DNA from: Anaeramoeba flamelloides | Lineage: Eukaryota > Metamonada > Anaeramoebidae | Assembly (NCBI GenBank): GCA_027625915.1 | Contig: JANTQA010000057.1 | Location: forward strand, 2,294,001-2,358,000 | Reading direction: 5' to 3' | DNA length: 64,000 nt | Shown: positions 11,056-22,300 of the stretch, in pieces | Layout: every line of letters begins with the position of its first letter | Position numbering within the stretch: the first letter of the stretch is position 1 | Notes under the pieces: generated by a model | Database searches by the model: none | What the model was told of the DNA's origin: nothing | The model's input: the letters and a program-made list of their open reading frames with translations, nothing else | Program-made: the position numbers and the translations under genes

Positions 11056-14000
11056 GTTTTTGAAAAAGAAAGGAGGACAAGGAAAGAAAAAAAAATGAGT
11101 TTATCACGACTTAAAATAATTTTTTATTTCAAACTTATAGTGGTTATTAAATTACCTAAGGAACTTTATAAAGTCTAAAAAATCAATTCTCTTGTTTTGG
11201 TGTTTTGATTTCTTTTCTGTAATAATGATCGGTTATTGTTCAAGGGTTCAAAAATATAATTTTTTTTTAAAACTCGTCATCTTTTTACACTTGCGACTTC
11301 AAACTTCTAGAGGATCTGAGAATCTTTACCGAAATTCTGTAAAAAAAAATTATGAAAGAATTTTTGATAGTTTGACCTAACCTTTAACAAAAATTGTGGT
11401 TATTTTTTGTAATCTGTAAATTCTTTTGATGAGTTGTATTCGTTAAAAGTGTGGAGATTAACTCATCCAATTTTCAACTTAATGTTAGAATCCTTATTTG
11501 AAAACTCAGTATGGATTGAAAAAACTTGTCCTATTATACTGTATTCATAATTTTTGATATTTTTTTTCAAATTAAAAATATTTTCCTTTTTGTATCTAGA
11601 TCTGCAAAAAATTCCAATTTCCAATTAGATTTTAATAAAAAATTTTGAAATTTATAAAAGTATTATACGTTTTTCAAATCAACACAAAGATAGAATAATT
11701 AAAAAAAACTTATATAGATACCATATAAAAATATAATAATTTCACAACCGAGAAGCATATTTATTCTTTTGAAATTTTAAATCTTAAATGACAGACTCGT
11801 AATCCAAAGACAAAGAAAAGGTAATAAATTTTAAAATGAAAAAAATACCGGAAAGATTTTTAATTGTGATTATTAGGAAAATTGTTGTGGTAATTTCTCT
11901 TATATAAATCAAATCCTTTTATTTAAGAACCAAACTTTTTAAAATTATAAACCACCCACTTATTAGAATGATGATTAAGGGGATGACTCTTGTTCAAAAA
12001 AATAAGATTCAAAAAATTAAAAATCAAGAATAAAAATTATCATTTTCCAAACTCTAGTAAACCTCGATAAACCCGATATTTTTTCAAAAAAAGTAGATCT
12101 ACTTAGGTTATCAAACAATTACTTGAGTATTATCTAGAAACCTAACTTTAAAGAACTTTAGGTAGGTTTATTATCCAGTTCATAAAAAAAATAGTTATTT
12201 ATTAAAAAGGATTTGATATTAAATATTTGCAATTACACAAGAATATTACTAATATTGACAATTAAAAATCTTTTCAAGGGGTTTTTTTCATTTCAGGTAT
12301 TTTTTCCAATACTATAATTAAAAAATGTGATGCAAAATATGAAATTGATAATTATATCGAATATATTTTGAGAAATTTAACAACATTTAAGCATGAAAAC
12401 CCATTAATAAAAAAAAGTGGTGTAGTTTATATTGTTGTGAGTGTATGAAAATTTTCTCCAATCAATTTAATCAGGAAAACAAAGACAATTTTTTGACTTT
12501 TCAAAATTTAATCTATTAATTTGATAATGTGAAGTTCCTAAAAATTCTTTTTACGTTTAAAAATATTTCAAACCCAATTTTTACACGAAATGCCCCATAA
12601 AAAACTATTCTAGTTGTTTTTTCTTATTTTTGTTAGAGATTAAATGTATTTTTAGTTTACTAAAAGTTTTACAAACAAAAAGTATTCATTTTTTCTCAAA
12701 TTCTTGAACAAAAATTGAATTTATTTCTTAAAAAAATTTAAAATATACTGTTTTTCACACCTTATGTTGATTTAAAAACATCGATATATTGAATTAAAAA
12801 GTATAAATTTGAAAAAAAAATAAGAGAAAAAATGTTGAAAATGTTATTTTTGGACAATTTTTCTCTTCTTAATCTATATATCCCCAAATGAAAATCATTG
12901 TAAATTTTGTTCATCAATACTTATTATGGGTATGTACATTAAAGTTCTTTCGTAAAAAAAAATCAATTGTTAACCACCACTAAAATAATCAATTATCTAG
13001 AAGAATAAAAAGTGAAAGGGGGGGTGTCAATTGTGATAATAAATAAATTAATATTAAAATAGAATTTTTTTGACAATTATGTCTTGTGAATTGATTATAG
13101 AAATTAATTTCAAATAAACAATATAATTGCTAAATCTTAATGTGGTTTATGTGATTATTGAATTAAATACCACACAACACATGTAAGTACCAAACCAAAA
13201 TAAACGCTTATATACACGTAAGTATAACTAATATACACAAACATACTTAAAAAGACTCAAAAGGTACCAAAAACTACTCTAAGAGTTGAAAGAAGCCAAT
13301 TCAAGAAAAACAGTTTTTCTAAAAGTGAAATTGTTATGTTAGAATATTATTTATCTAGGAAAACTTTGGTTTCTGAGTAGTTCTAAAGGTTTTTTTCATT
13401 TATTAAAATATTTTTGAGTATTTATTTTTTTTGAAATTAAGTATATTTTTCATCATTTTTTAAACAGTTTAAAAATGTGGTTCATTTTCTAATTATTTCC
13501 CAAAAAAAAATATTTTCATTGAAGAAAAAAGAAATCTTATTATCTGTGATGGAAGAATATAAAAATAAACTTTAATAAGGAAACCACTTAGTTTTAAAAA
13601 TAACTCAATATAAAAAATCTACTTTATTTCCTGAAGATTAAAATATAATAATTCTTTTAAACTTAAAAAAAAAAATAATTTGTTTATTCAAATAACAGTT
13701 CTAACCAATTTTTTATTTTTATTAAACAAAAAAAAATATGAGAAAAACAAAAACAATCAAGCCTGTTAAAGATTTTCCCAAGTTTTCTATTTGAAAAATC
13801 TGAAATATAAGATACAATGAAGAAAGAAATTCTTCCTAATCCTAATATTACAAAATAGTAAAAAAAATCTCTTAATTATTTAATTGGGTTAGTAATAACA
13901 AAAATATTAAACGTATCAATAAAATTTTAGATTATTTCTGATTTTTTGGAATAAATTCTAGCAAATATAATTAATTCATATAAATAATTCAATAAAAAAA

Positions 14001-14637
14001 ATAATATATATTATCAAATAACTTATTTGAAATATATATAGTTCCCATTTTATACTTTGAATATTTGAAAAAAAAGTATTTCATTATCTTTTAAATTTTC
14101 AAGAAATTTCAAAAATATTCGTTAATAAAATAAATGATCGATTATTTCTGATCTTCAAGGATCAACTATATAAGTTTTTTTTTCTTTTATTTTTTCAAGA
14201 AGATTAAATTTGAAATTCTATTTTTTAATAAACACTCATAAGTGACTAAAAAGTGAGATTTCAGAAAAATAAAAAGGTTTGACGAATTTATTCTTGTTGT
14301 ATTTTCTATTCCTCAAAATTGTCCAAAAATCCAACAATAAAGTGATGAGATCTTTTGACTCAAAATATAATTGTGAAAAATAGGGTTCTTTTAATAAATG
14401 ATAATTCATTCCTCTCCAGTATATAAAGAAGTTGTATCACAGGTTGAGTTGAATCTTTCTGGGGAAGTAGTGGTCTTTTTTATTTTTGAGAAAACCTAAA
14501 TTATAGTAGCTTATTCCCTTAAATAATAAACAATATTTTTGAGAAGAATAAGCAAAATTATTGTCATCCATCTTTTTTTCAAATTTGTCAAGAAAAAAAA
14601 CAAACAACAAGAAAGGAAACAAACATAAAAAGATTTA
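11056..14637. other. divergent spacer between topoisomerase II and SAC1
   Basis: Both flanking genes point outward, so both promoters should lie here. Directly upstream of the topoisomerase ATG is a pyrimidine-rich leader (on the minus strand TTTTTTTTTCTTTCC, TCCTCCTTTCTTTTT), like those of other genes in the window. The only exon-like stretch I see is 12297-12448. The 11192-11380(+) and 14437-14622(-) frames show no domain. Confidence 0.5.
12297..12448 (+). pseudogene. HORMA/REV7(MAD2L2)-like exon fragment
   Basis: A T-rich stretch and the acceptor TTTCAG are followed by 49 uninterrupted codons, then TGA at 12446-12448. The reading GIFSNTIIKKC...YEIDNYIEYILRNL...LIKKSGVVYIVV resembles the HORMA domain of REV7 (GIF...HPELNQYI...L..LLEKNDVEKVVVVI), the adaptor of DNA polymerase zeta and shieldin. 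A donor-like GTGAGT at 12437 could end the exon in frame. I found no convincing upstream exon (it should encode the ...YP.G part) or downstream exon. It could be a live small gene with cryptic exons, a decayed copy, or chance. The family call rests on a short match by eye. Confidence 0.35.
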
Positions 14638-14718
14638 ATGTGTTTTCAAGAGAACAGTTTTCATTTTTTTACTTCCTTTTTACTTTTTTTTTATTTTTAT
14701 TTTTCTTTTTCAAAATGA
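14638..14718 (+). promoter_or_regulatory. upstream ORF overlapping the SAC1 start codon
   Basis: The first ATG in the T-rich leader (14638) opens a 26-codon frame whose TGA (14716-14718) overlaps the SAC1 ATG (14715-14717) as ATGA. The encoded peptide (MCFQENSFHFFTS then Phe/Leu/Tyr) only reflects the T tract. If the transcript starts upstream of 14638, this arrangement would permit termination-reinitiation control. If it starts inside the T tract, the ORF is irrelevant. The sequence alone cannot tell. Confidence 0.35.
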
Positions 14719-16697
14719 GTACAGCACCATTTGTCTTAATCACTGATCCTGAAGCGTATTATGTTAAAGATTTGAATAACAAGGACACGATGTTACGAAT
14801 TGATCGAACAAATTCTGAGCTGAAGGAAGTGGAATTAACCAACGAAATTACAAGCAAGCCAGCACCAATTTATGGTGTTCTTGGGATCATCAAATTGGTT
14901 TTAGGAGACTATTTAATCTTTGTCACTCAAATTAAACCGGCTGGTGTTTTGTTTAACAAAATAGTTTACACAATCACAAAAGCCCAAATTGTACCATTGT
15001 TTTCCAAATCTGAGAAAAAAAGCACACCATTCCAAGAGAAAGAAGAAAAATTTAATTTAGAACAGCTCTCACAATTCCTGAACTCAGGGAATTTAATTTT
15101 TTCCTATGAGTACGATTTAACTAATAGCCGAGCAAGGCTCTCAACCATTCACAAAAAGCTTGCTGAACAGAATAATAACGAAAACAAAAATAATCACAAG
15201 AGTGTAAACAATTTCCCAGGATTATCAAATTGCTTCACAAAATATTTGTATAACCATAGCATTGCGGAAAGCTTTTTAAATTTACAGCACTGCTGGGTTT
15301 TAATTGTTATTGTTGGCTTTTTCAAATCCAAAGTCTGTGAATTAAATTCCAAAAAATTCAGATTTACTTTGGTCTCTCGTAGATTCAACAAACGCCCCGG
15401 AAGAAGGTATATTCGAAGGGGGATTGACGTTGAAGGAAATTGTGTCAATTTCGTCGAAACAGAACAAATAGTCGAATATTATCCAGATCAGTCCCCAAAG
15501 ACTCTTCGCCAAATTCTAGGAGAAAATAAACAAAACAAAAGCAAAGAACAAGAACAAGAACAAGAAAAAGAAAAAGAAAAAGAAGAGGCAATGCATTGCA
15601 CAAGTTATGTTCAAACAAGAGGATCCATTCCAGCATTTTGGTCACAATTCATTAATTTAAAATATAAACCAAAGATGGTCCTAACGGATGTCGAAGATGA
15701 AGTACGCGAGATGGCCTTCGAAAGGCACTTTGAGACGCAATTTGCACAATACGGGAACCAAGTAGCCATTTCATTAATTGACACCAAAGGAGGCGAAAAG
15801 GTTATTGGAGACGAATTTGAACGATTAGTTGATGAGTACAATAAGAAACAAAGGGAAGAAAAGCAAAAAATTCGATACATAGTTTTTGATTTCCATAAGG
15901 AGTGCTCAAAGATGAGATGGTACAATTTGAAAAAATTAATGGATCAAATCAACGAAGACATCGACAATTATTCATACCATGCAGAAAACGGTAATTCAGT
16001 TGAAGTGCAAATCAAAAAACAGCAAACAGGGACCTTCCGTACTAATTGCATCGATTGCCTCGATCGAACAAACGTTGTTCAATCATTAATCGAAAGAAGA
16101 ACCTTAAACGACCAATTGATCTTTTTAAATATTTTGGGTTCCGAGGAAAAATTTGAAGCAAATAAAGATTTTGAATTTTATTTCAAAAATCTATGGGCAG
16201 ACCATGCTGATGCGATTTCCAAAAGCTATTCGGGCACACCAGCTTTAAAAACCGATTTTACGAGAACAGGGAAAAGAACTTTTACGGGGGTTTTGAATGA
16301 TGGCAAAAATTCGGTCAAACGATATTGGATCAATAATTTTAAAGACGGTCAAAATCAAGATAATTTAGATATGCTTTTAGGCAATTGCGATTTTGAAAAT
16401 ACTGATTTAAAGCCTAGATGGGATTGGAAACAAAAAACTATTTGGTCACTGCTTATGATTTTCTGGTTATTGGTCTTGATTTTGTCCTTTGGTAAAATCA
16501 ATAAAGATGTTGTCCATCAACATGCGAAAAAGTCTCTCAACATCCCTAGATTTGTGAAAAATGATATTGGTTACACGAAAAAGGAAAATGGGGAGGAAAA
16601 GGAAAAGAAAAAGGAAAAGAAAAAGGAAAAGGAAAATGAAAAGGAAAATGAAAAAGAAGAAGAAGAAGAAGAAATTGTGGTTGAAAAAGAAAATTAA
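14715..16697 (+). CDS. SAC1: SAC1-family phosphoinositide phosphatase
   Basis: 660 residues, single exon. SAC1 enzymes dephosphorylate phosphoinositides, chiefly PI4P at the ER and Golgi. The N-terminal SAC fold includes PIYGVLGIIKL (as in SAC1 YGILG.I.L), followed by SIAESF and then SRRFNKRPGRRYIRRGIDVEGN..NFVETEQIV, the most conserved family block. The catalytic P-loop is C445-IDCLD-R451 within FRTNCIDCLDRTNVVQS. Downstream are LWADHADAISKSYSGT and ALKTDFTRTGKRT. One hydrophobic helix (about 576-594, IWSLLMIFWLLVLILSF) should anchor it in the membrane; yeast Sac1 has two, so the second is absent or replaced by the charged Lys/Glu tail. The start is taken at MSTAPFVL because the upstream in-frame codons only encode the T tract. 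Between blocks it carries a KEQEQEQEKEKEK insert. Confidence 0.93.
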   Translation: MSTAPFVLITDPEAYYVKDLNNKDTMLRIDRTNSELKEVELTNEITSKPAPIYGVLGIIKLVLGDYLIFVTQIKPAGVLFNKIVYTITKAQIVPLFSKSEKKSTPFQEKEEKFNLEQLSQFLNSGNLIFSYEYDLTNSRARLSTIHKKLAEQNNNENKNNHKSVNNFPGLSNCFTKYLYNHSIAESFLNLQHCWVLIVIVGFFKSKVCELNSKKFRFTLVSRRFNKRPGRRYIRRGIDVEGNCVNFVETEQIVEYYPDQSPKTLRQILGENKQNKSKEQEQEQEKEKEKEEAMHCTSYVQTRGSIPAFWSQFINLKYKPKMVLTDVEDEVREMAFERHFETQFAQYGNQVAISLIDTKGGEKVIGDEFERLVDEYNKKQREEKQKIRYIVFDFHKECSKMRWYNLKKLMDQINEDIDNYSYHAENGNSVEVQIKKQQTGTFRTNCIDCLDRTNVVQSLIERRTLNDQLIFLNILGSEEKFEANKDFEFYFKNLWADHADAISKSYSGTPALKTDFTRTGKRTFTGVLNDGKNSVKRYWINNFKDGQNQDNLDMLLGNCDFENTDLKPRWDWKQKTIWSLLMIFWLLVLILSFGKINKDVVHQHAKKSLNIPRFVKNDIGYTKKENGEEKEKKKEKKKEKENEKENEKEEEEEEIVVEKEN

Positions 16698-17214
16698 ATC
16701 CATTAACGAAATTTTAAAATTGAAAATGTTATGCTATATTACCTTATTTAAATTGCTTTCTTCCTTTCTTTTTTTATTTCAAGATTTTTGAAGTTTTATG
16801 TTCAAGAATTTTAAATTATTCATTTCCAATTTTGATAGTTTTTTATCTTCATTTTTAATTCGTTCATATTATTTTTTTCACAAGTATCTATTTATTTTTA
16901 TGGCTAGAGCCATGTTTAAGAAATTTGATTAATTTTTTATATTCTATCTTTAAATTTTTTTAATAAATTTCAATTTTTGCAAGTAGGCAATTATTAAAAT
17001 AGGTAAGAAGTTGATTTCATTTATATATGCTAAAATGGGAGTAAAATTTTGAATTGAAAGTATTTTAGTTATATAAAGATTATTTAGATGATCAATTTTT
17101 TCAGATCCTTTTTTAAGTGAAATTAAATAATTTAAGGTAATATCAGAGTTGATTTAAGCAAATTAATAAATAATGTTAATTTTTTATTTCTTTTAATTTT
17201 GGAGTGTGGAATTA
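16698..17214. other. SAC1 3' flank
   Basis: AT-rich spacer with no recognisable gene or repeat; it should hold the SAC1 3' UTR. A dispersed repeat follows at 17215. Confidence 0.4.
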
Positions 17215-17700
17215 ATTTCCTTTTTAGGTCATTATGTTTTTTTTACTTTTTTTTTTTTTTTCTTTTTCTTTTTTATTTATTTTTTTAAAAAACTTTAATT
17301 TGAAAAAAAAAATGTTTGAAACTCAGAATCAACATTAATAAAATTGAGACTCTGTAATTTTCTTCTAAAATCTATATACTTGCAATCATCAATCTTTTTG
17401 TCAACAATTTTATTTTCCTTAAGAAATTGAGAACTTTCTACAAGATATTCCAACGAAATCTGCACAATTTTTTTTTTTACATTTTTTTGTTTTTTTTTTT
17501 TTTGACAATTATGGTTTGTTCAGGGGTTTCTTTGATAATTGTCGACTCTAATATGAAGTTTATTGTTTCTCATATTTCTAAACAATCTAAGTTTGGTTGA
17601 TTCTTAAAATAAAAGTGAATTTTTCAATTTTAGTTATACCCTTTGAGTGAAATAGAGTTTATTTATTGTTGTTAAAAGCACTACAATTATTAAAAGTATT
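17215..17700 (+). repeat. 500-bp dispersed repeat, copy 1
   Basis: Shares ordered blocks with 26885-27315 and 55905-56350, all in plus orientation: GAGACTCTGTAATTTTCTTC, a T tract, GGTTTGTTCAGGGGTTTCTT, a block ending TTTATTGTTTCTCATATTTC, AGTGAATTTTTCAATTTT and CTTTGAGTGAAATAGAGTTT. It does not encode a recognisable protein. Copies 1 and 2 sit 0.5-1.3 kb downstream of plus-strand genes; copy 3 sits in an intron. Confidence 0.6.
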
Positions 17701-17944
17701 TAGTCTTGAAAAAAATGTCTATATTTGCTGTAAAAAAATTTAAATAAACAGATGGTCACCACTATTGATTTTTATTCAATTCAACTTTATGATATTTTTT
17801 TGAAGATATAATAACTAATAGTTTTGAAAACAATCTTCTCTTCGAAAAAAAATCAAATACCAAAAAAAAATAAATGATGATAAATATTGAAAGTGTCCTT
17901 AGAGTTCCATAGATTATACTCAAGTACCTAGCTTTTCTGTAAAT

Positions 17945-18440
17945 CAAAAGAATGGAGTAGAATCCTAGATTTTGTATGATTCGTTTTAATTCTGGAAAAG
18001 ATAATGGTAGTTTTCTTGAGGTTTTCTGTTTTATTTGTTAAGTTTTTTAAGTTTTTTTGAGGTTTTATATTTTATTTGTAAAGTGTTCTTGTTTTTTTTT
18101 GAGTTTTCTATTTATTTGTAAAGTGTTCTAGGTTTTTTTGAGGTTTTCTATTTTATTTGTGAAGTGTTGTAGGTTTTTTTTACTTTTTGAAATAAACAGA
18201 AAATTTTAATAAATTTTCGTTTTATTTTGAAAAGTAAAAAAAACCTAACGAAAATCTATTGATTTTCCAAACAAATATAAAAATCAAAAAAACCTAACAA
18301 AATTCAGGGGATTTCCGAAATAAAAAGAAAACTCAAGAAAACCTAACGGTGGTTTTTTTTACTAATTGGAATAAACCGAAAATTTATTTAATGTTTCTGT
18401 TTATTTCAAAAATTAAAAAAAGCCTAATTAAAAAATCAAA
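17945..18440. mobile_element. nested-palindrome element with internal minisatellite
   Basis: It begins with the AAAAGAATGGAGTAGAATC...TTAATTCTGGAAAAG hairpin shared with 1432-1510 and 58070-58132. It then has about four 41-bp tandem units (18010-18172), each GAGGTTTTCTATTTTATTTG followed by TAAAGTGTTCTAGGTTTTT. Then comes a near-perfect inverted repeat, GGTTTTTTTTACTTTTTGAA pairing with TTTTGAAAAGTAAAAAAAAC (about 18170-18247), and a second hairpin of the same type at 18346-18422. AAACCTAAC appears several times as a junction motif. No coding sequence. Confidence 0.5.
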
Positions 18441-18757
18441 AAAAAAAATATTTTTTTCAATTTAAATGAACTAATAATTCTTTAAGAGTCAAAATAATTG
18501 ATTCCCTATTTAAAAATATTGATAATATTTTAAAAGACTTTTAAAATAAGAAAATAAACTCTTAGCTAAAAGCAAAAAATTTTTCAACTTTTTTACTATT
18601 AAATTTCAAAAAAATCTTGATCGAAAATTGGATTTTTCGATTTAAATTATCAAATATCTTTAAAAATAATTTTTTGGATCCAAGATCTTTTATTTAGCAA
18701 TAGTGTCTTTTCAAATTGAAGTTTATAAAAGATAGAAAATTATACAAATGTTTAATA

Positions 18758-18934
18758 CTGGTATTTGAATAATAAATGGGATTTTTTTTCACTTCATTTT
18801 TAATTTCTCTTTTTTAAGAGAATATAGATCGAGAACCTCAAATTGTAACCTAATTTCTTTGAGAACTATATTTATAAAAAAAAAATATGGAAAAGGAAGT
18901 GAAAATTCTTTCCCATTTAGAATTCAAATACCAG
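18758..18934. mobile_element. 177-bp MITE, CTGGTATTTGAAT family, copy 2
   Basis: Termini CTGGTATTTGAATAAT and AGAATTCAAATACCAG are flanked by TA. The interior also matches copy 1 (ATGGGA...TTTCACTTCATTTT...TCCCATTTA). Non-coding. Confidence 0.75.
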
Positions 18935-19317
18935 TATTTTTTTGAAAAAATTTTTTTATGAGAGTTACTAATATTGTAATCTAAACATTAGTATTTTTGT
19001 GTAACGGGAGAAAACTTTTTGTTTACTATCCTACAATTTCTCAAAAACTTGAAATTGTTTTTATAAAAATTCCTAGAACAAAAAGTGTTTAAATTGCAAG
19101 TTTTTAAAAGTTTTCCTTAATAAAACTTTGAATAACAGTTATTGGTTTTTGATCTTTTATTTAACACCCACAATTATAAATTTCAATAAAACTAAGAATT
19201 GTTGTGAATTATGAAAAAGAGATAACAGTTTTTTGGGATACTCTTTTTGGATTCCTCTTTTACGGGTGTCATTTTTTTCTTCAATCCTAATTTACTTGAT
19301 CAATCACACTCGATCCA

Positions 19318-22300
19318 ATGGAAAACAATAAAATCAAATCTGATTTTTTTCTTGGTGGTTTATACTCCCCATCCACATTCACATTCCATAATCTCATTCT
19401 TTGGACATGGAACCCTATTAAGGAAATTAAAAAACCAACAAAAGTTGTTTCTGGCACTGAACCACATATGCTTGTTTTGACTGAAAATAATACACTTGAA
19501 TTATATCACAGCAAAAAGGGAAAAAAAATTTTTAATATTGAGAACGAAAGAATTATGGATATTATATCTGGTGCGCATACGTACCTCATTTTAACCTCGA
19601 CAGGAAAGGTGTTTTCTTTAGCTAATGGATCGAAATATCCAAACCATAAAAAAGTTCCAACAAAAGATTGGACCAAAAACACCATGGATAAAATTGAGCC
19701 TGTTCCATATTTTACCAAAAAAAATTTGTTTGTAAAACAGATTGCAATGGGTTATTGTACAAACTATTATCTCTGTAGCAACGGTGAACTTTATGGAAGT
19801 GGATTTGGTTCAAATGGTAAAATAGAAATCTTTTTCTTTTTTGTTTTCTATTTCTTTTCTTTTTGTTGATTTTTTTTTAATTTTGCTTTTATAAACGAAA
19901 ATGTCGCAGCTCACCCTGAGTGTTTACAAAACAAATTCAATCATGACTTTAAACATTGACACCATACCGTTCTTATAACAAGATATTTTTTTTGGTCTGT
20001 ATGGAACAAGATAATTTGGATTTGAACTGTGAAAAAATTTTTTTCCTTTCATTTTAGAACGTAAGACTAAAAAAGTAAACCGAAATTAATATTTTGTCTA
20101 ATGAACATTGAGCGGAATATTTTTATTGTTTGTCGTTCCCAAAACTCTTTTTTTTTTTTTTTTGACAGACAATTCAAAACTTATTTTGTAAATTTTCTTT
20201 TACAGTCGTTTAAATAACCCATGTTTTTTATTTTAACCCATTACTAAAATTTAACTCATGCAAAAAATATTGGATGACTGTAGAAATAAAAGAAACAACC
20301 CAATGGGATGACAACAGTATACAAATAAGAAATTGGGTTCTTTAAATAAATTTTAAAAAAGAATTATGAAGATACTGAAAAGATTAAAATGTAATTTTTT
20401 GACAAAAAAATAAGCAAAATTTCATTTTTTTGAATTTTTATTAAAAAATCGTCTAATTTCAAAAATTTTGTAATTAGGATGAAATTTTTGAAACAAAAGC
20501 ATTTAATATAATTGAGCCATTTCGACTAATCAAAGATCTAACCTCTAAAGTCAATTTAAATCTATACCAAGAATATATAAGTGCTTTCTGGTCTTCCAAT
20601 ACCCAAGTCTGAAAAAAAAAAACACGAGTTAAATTTTATTAATGGGTTAAAGGTTGTCAACATGGGTTATTTATATCACTGTAGTTTCACTAACTAAAAA
20701 AAAAAAATACAAACCAAACCTGAAAAAATATTTTCAAATAGAAAAAAATTGTCAAGTCGATTTAAATTGTAAGGTGGTAGTAAATCCGAAAATTTTTCAA
20801 ATAATTTTCTACTTATTGTTCCCTGATCAATAAAGACATATGAAACTGAAATTCCACAAACTGAATTAATACCTATTGTTAAAATCTTAACTCCAATTTC
20901 ACGACAAATAAAAAAATCAGGAAATCAAAATCCAAAAAGTTAATTTTATAGAAGGTTTAATATTAATCCTCAAATTTATGTAAAATTGAACTTTTTCTTA
21001 AAATTTTGGTTTAATGTGTTGCCTTGAATTCTATTTTGATTTTAATAATCAGTCTAATTTTTCGACTTTGTTATTGTTTTAAACTTTACTTTTGTCAAAG
21101 TTCCCCAAAAATTTGCGAATATCAATTATATTTTTGATAATTTATGCTTGAAGTTTAAGATCGAAATAAGTAGAATAATACACATCTGGTCATAGCCGAT
21201 GTCCGTATGAAGTAAAAATCTAATCAATCAATAGATTTTCTTTGGAATTGAAAAATTCAAAATTCTTGTGGCATATTTATAAAAACAATAAAGTTCCATT
21301 TTGATCTCCAATAGAAGATCCAAAGAAAATTTCAAAAGAAATCAATATGATTTCTCAACAATCATTTTCATTTTTTTAATAACATTAAAATAATAGGTTT
21401 TTGCCTATTAGCTTAAGATCTTTAAATAAAAAAAACTATGCAAATGGCTATAAATCAAAGAAAAATCGGAAAAAAAAAAAAACAAAAAGGAAAAATGATT
21501 TTAATTTTGAAATTCCCAAGAATAAATTTTTTCTTCAATTTCAATCTAACTCTTTAAATACACGTAATTCGCCCTATTACAACTGGTAACTGTTAACAGG
21601 GAAATGGTTTAGAATGAAAGACCAAAAAATAAGTTAAAATAGATTAGAAAATGTGAACTTTTACTATATTTTACAATTAAATTCGATTTGACAATTTTTT
21701 TCTATTTGACGTTTTTTTTTTTCAGGTTTGGTTTGTTTTTTTTTAATTCGGGAAACTAAAAGAAAATTTTTTAAATTTTCTATTTATTTCCAAAATTGGA
21801 TAATCAAAAATGCTGTTAGTTTCTCTTGAGTTTTCTTTTTATTGAGAAAATCAAGAGATTGTTTCTAAACAAAAACAAAAAACCTTAAGAAAGGTGCTGT
21901 TAGGTGCTCCCTAATGTAAAAGAATAGAATAAAACCAATTTTTTTGTTCTATTCCTTTATATTCTGGAAAAGAGTGTTCTTATTTTTTTTTTTTTTTTTT
22001 TTTTAATTCTAACAGTCAGTTCTACTTTTAAGGCACAAACTTTAAACTAAAGTTATGACATAAAAAAAACTATTTAATAAAGACATATTTTTTAGAATTA
22101 TTTTTTACAAATTATTTTACTAGAATCCAAAATTTTGTATCTTGATTAGAGATTTTTTTTATATATCATAAATTTCGTTTAAAGTTTGTGCCTTAAAAGT
22201 AGAACTGACTGTCAGAATTAAAAAAAAAAAAAAAAAACCTAGACTGTGTTTTTCCAAAATATAAAGGAATAGAACAAAAAAATTGGTTTTACTCAATTAT

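Noticed and set aside
14640-14714. N-terminal extension of SAC1 (Phe/Leu-rich)
   Set aside because: It starts at GTG and translates the T-rich leader; ATG 14715 gives the normal family start.
16467-16791. ORFs over the SAC1 tail
   Set aside because: Low-complexity translations of the GAAAAG repeat in other frames.
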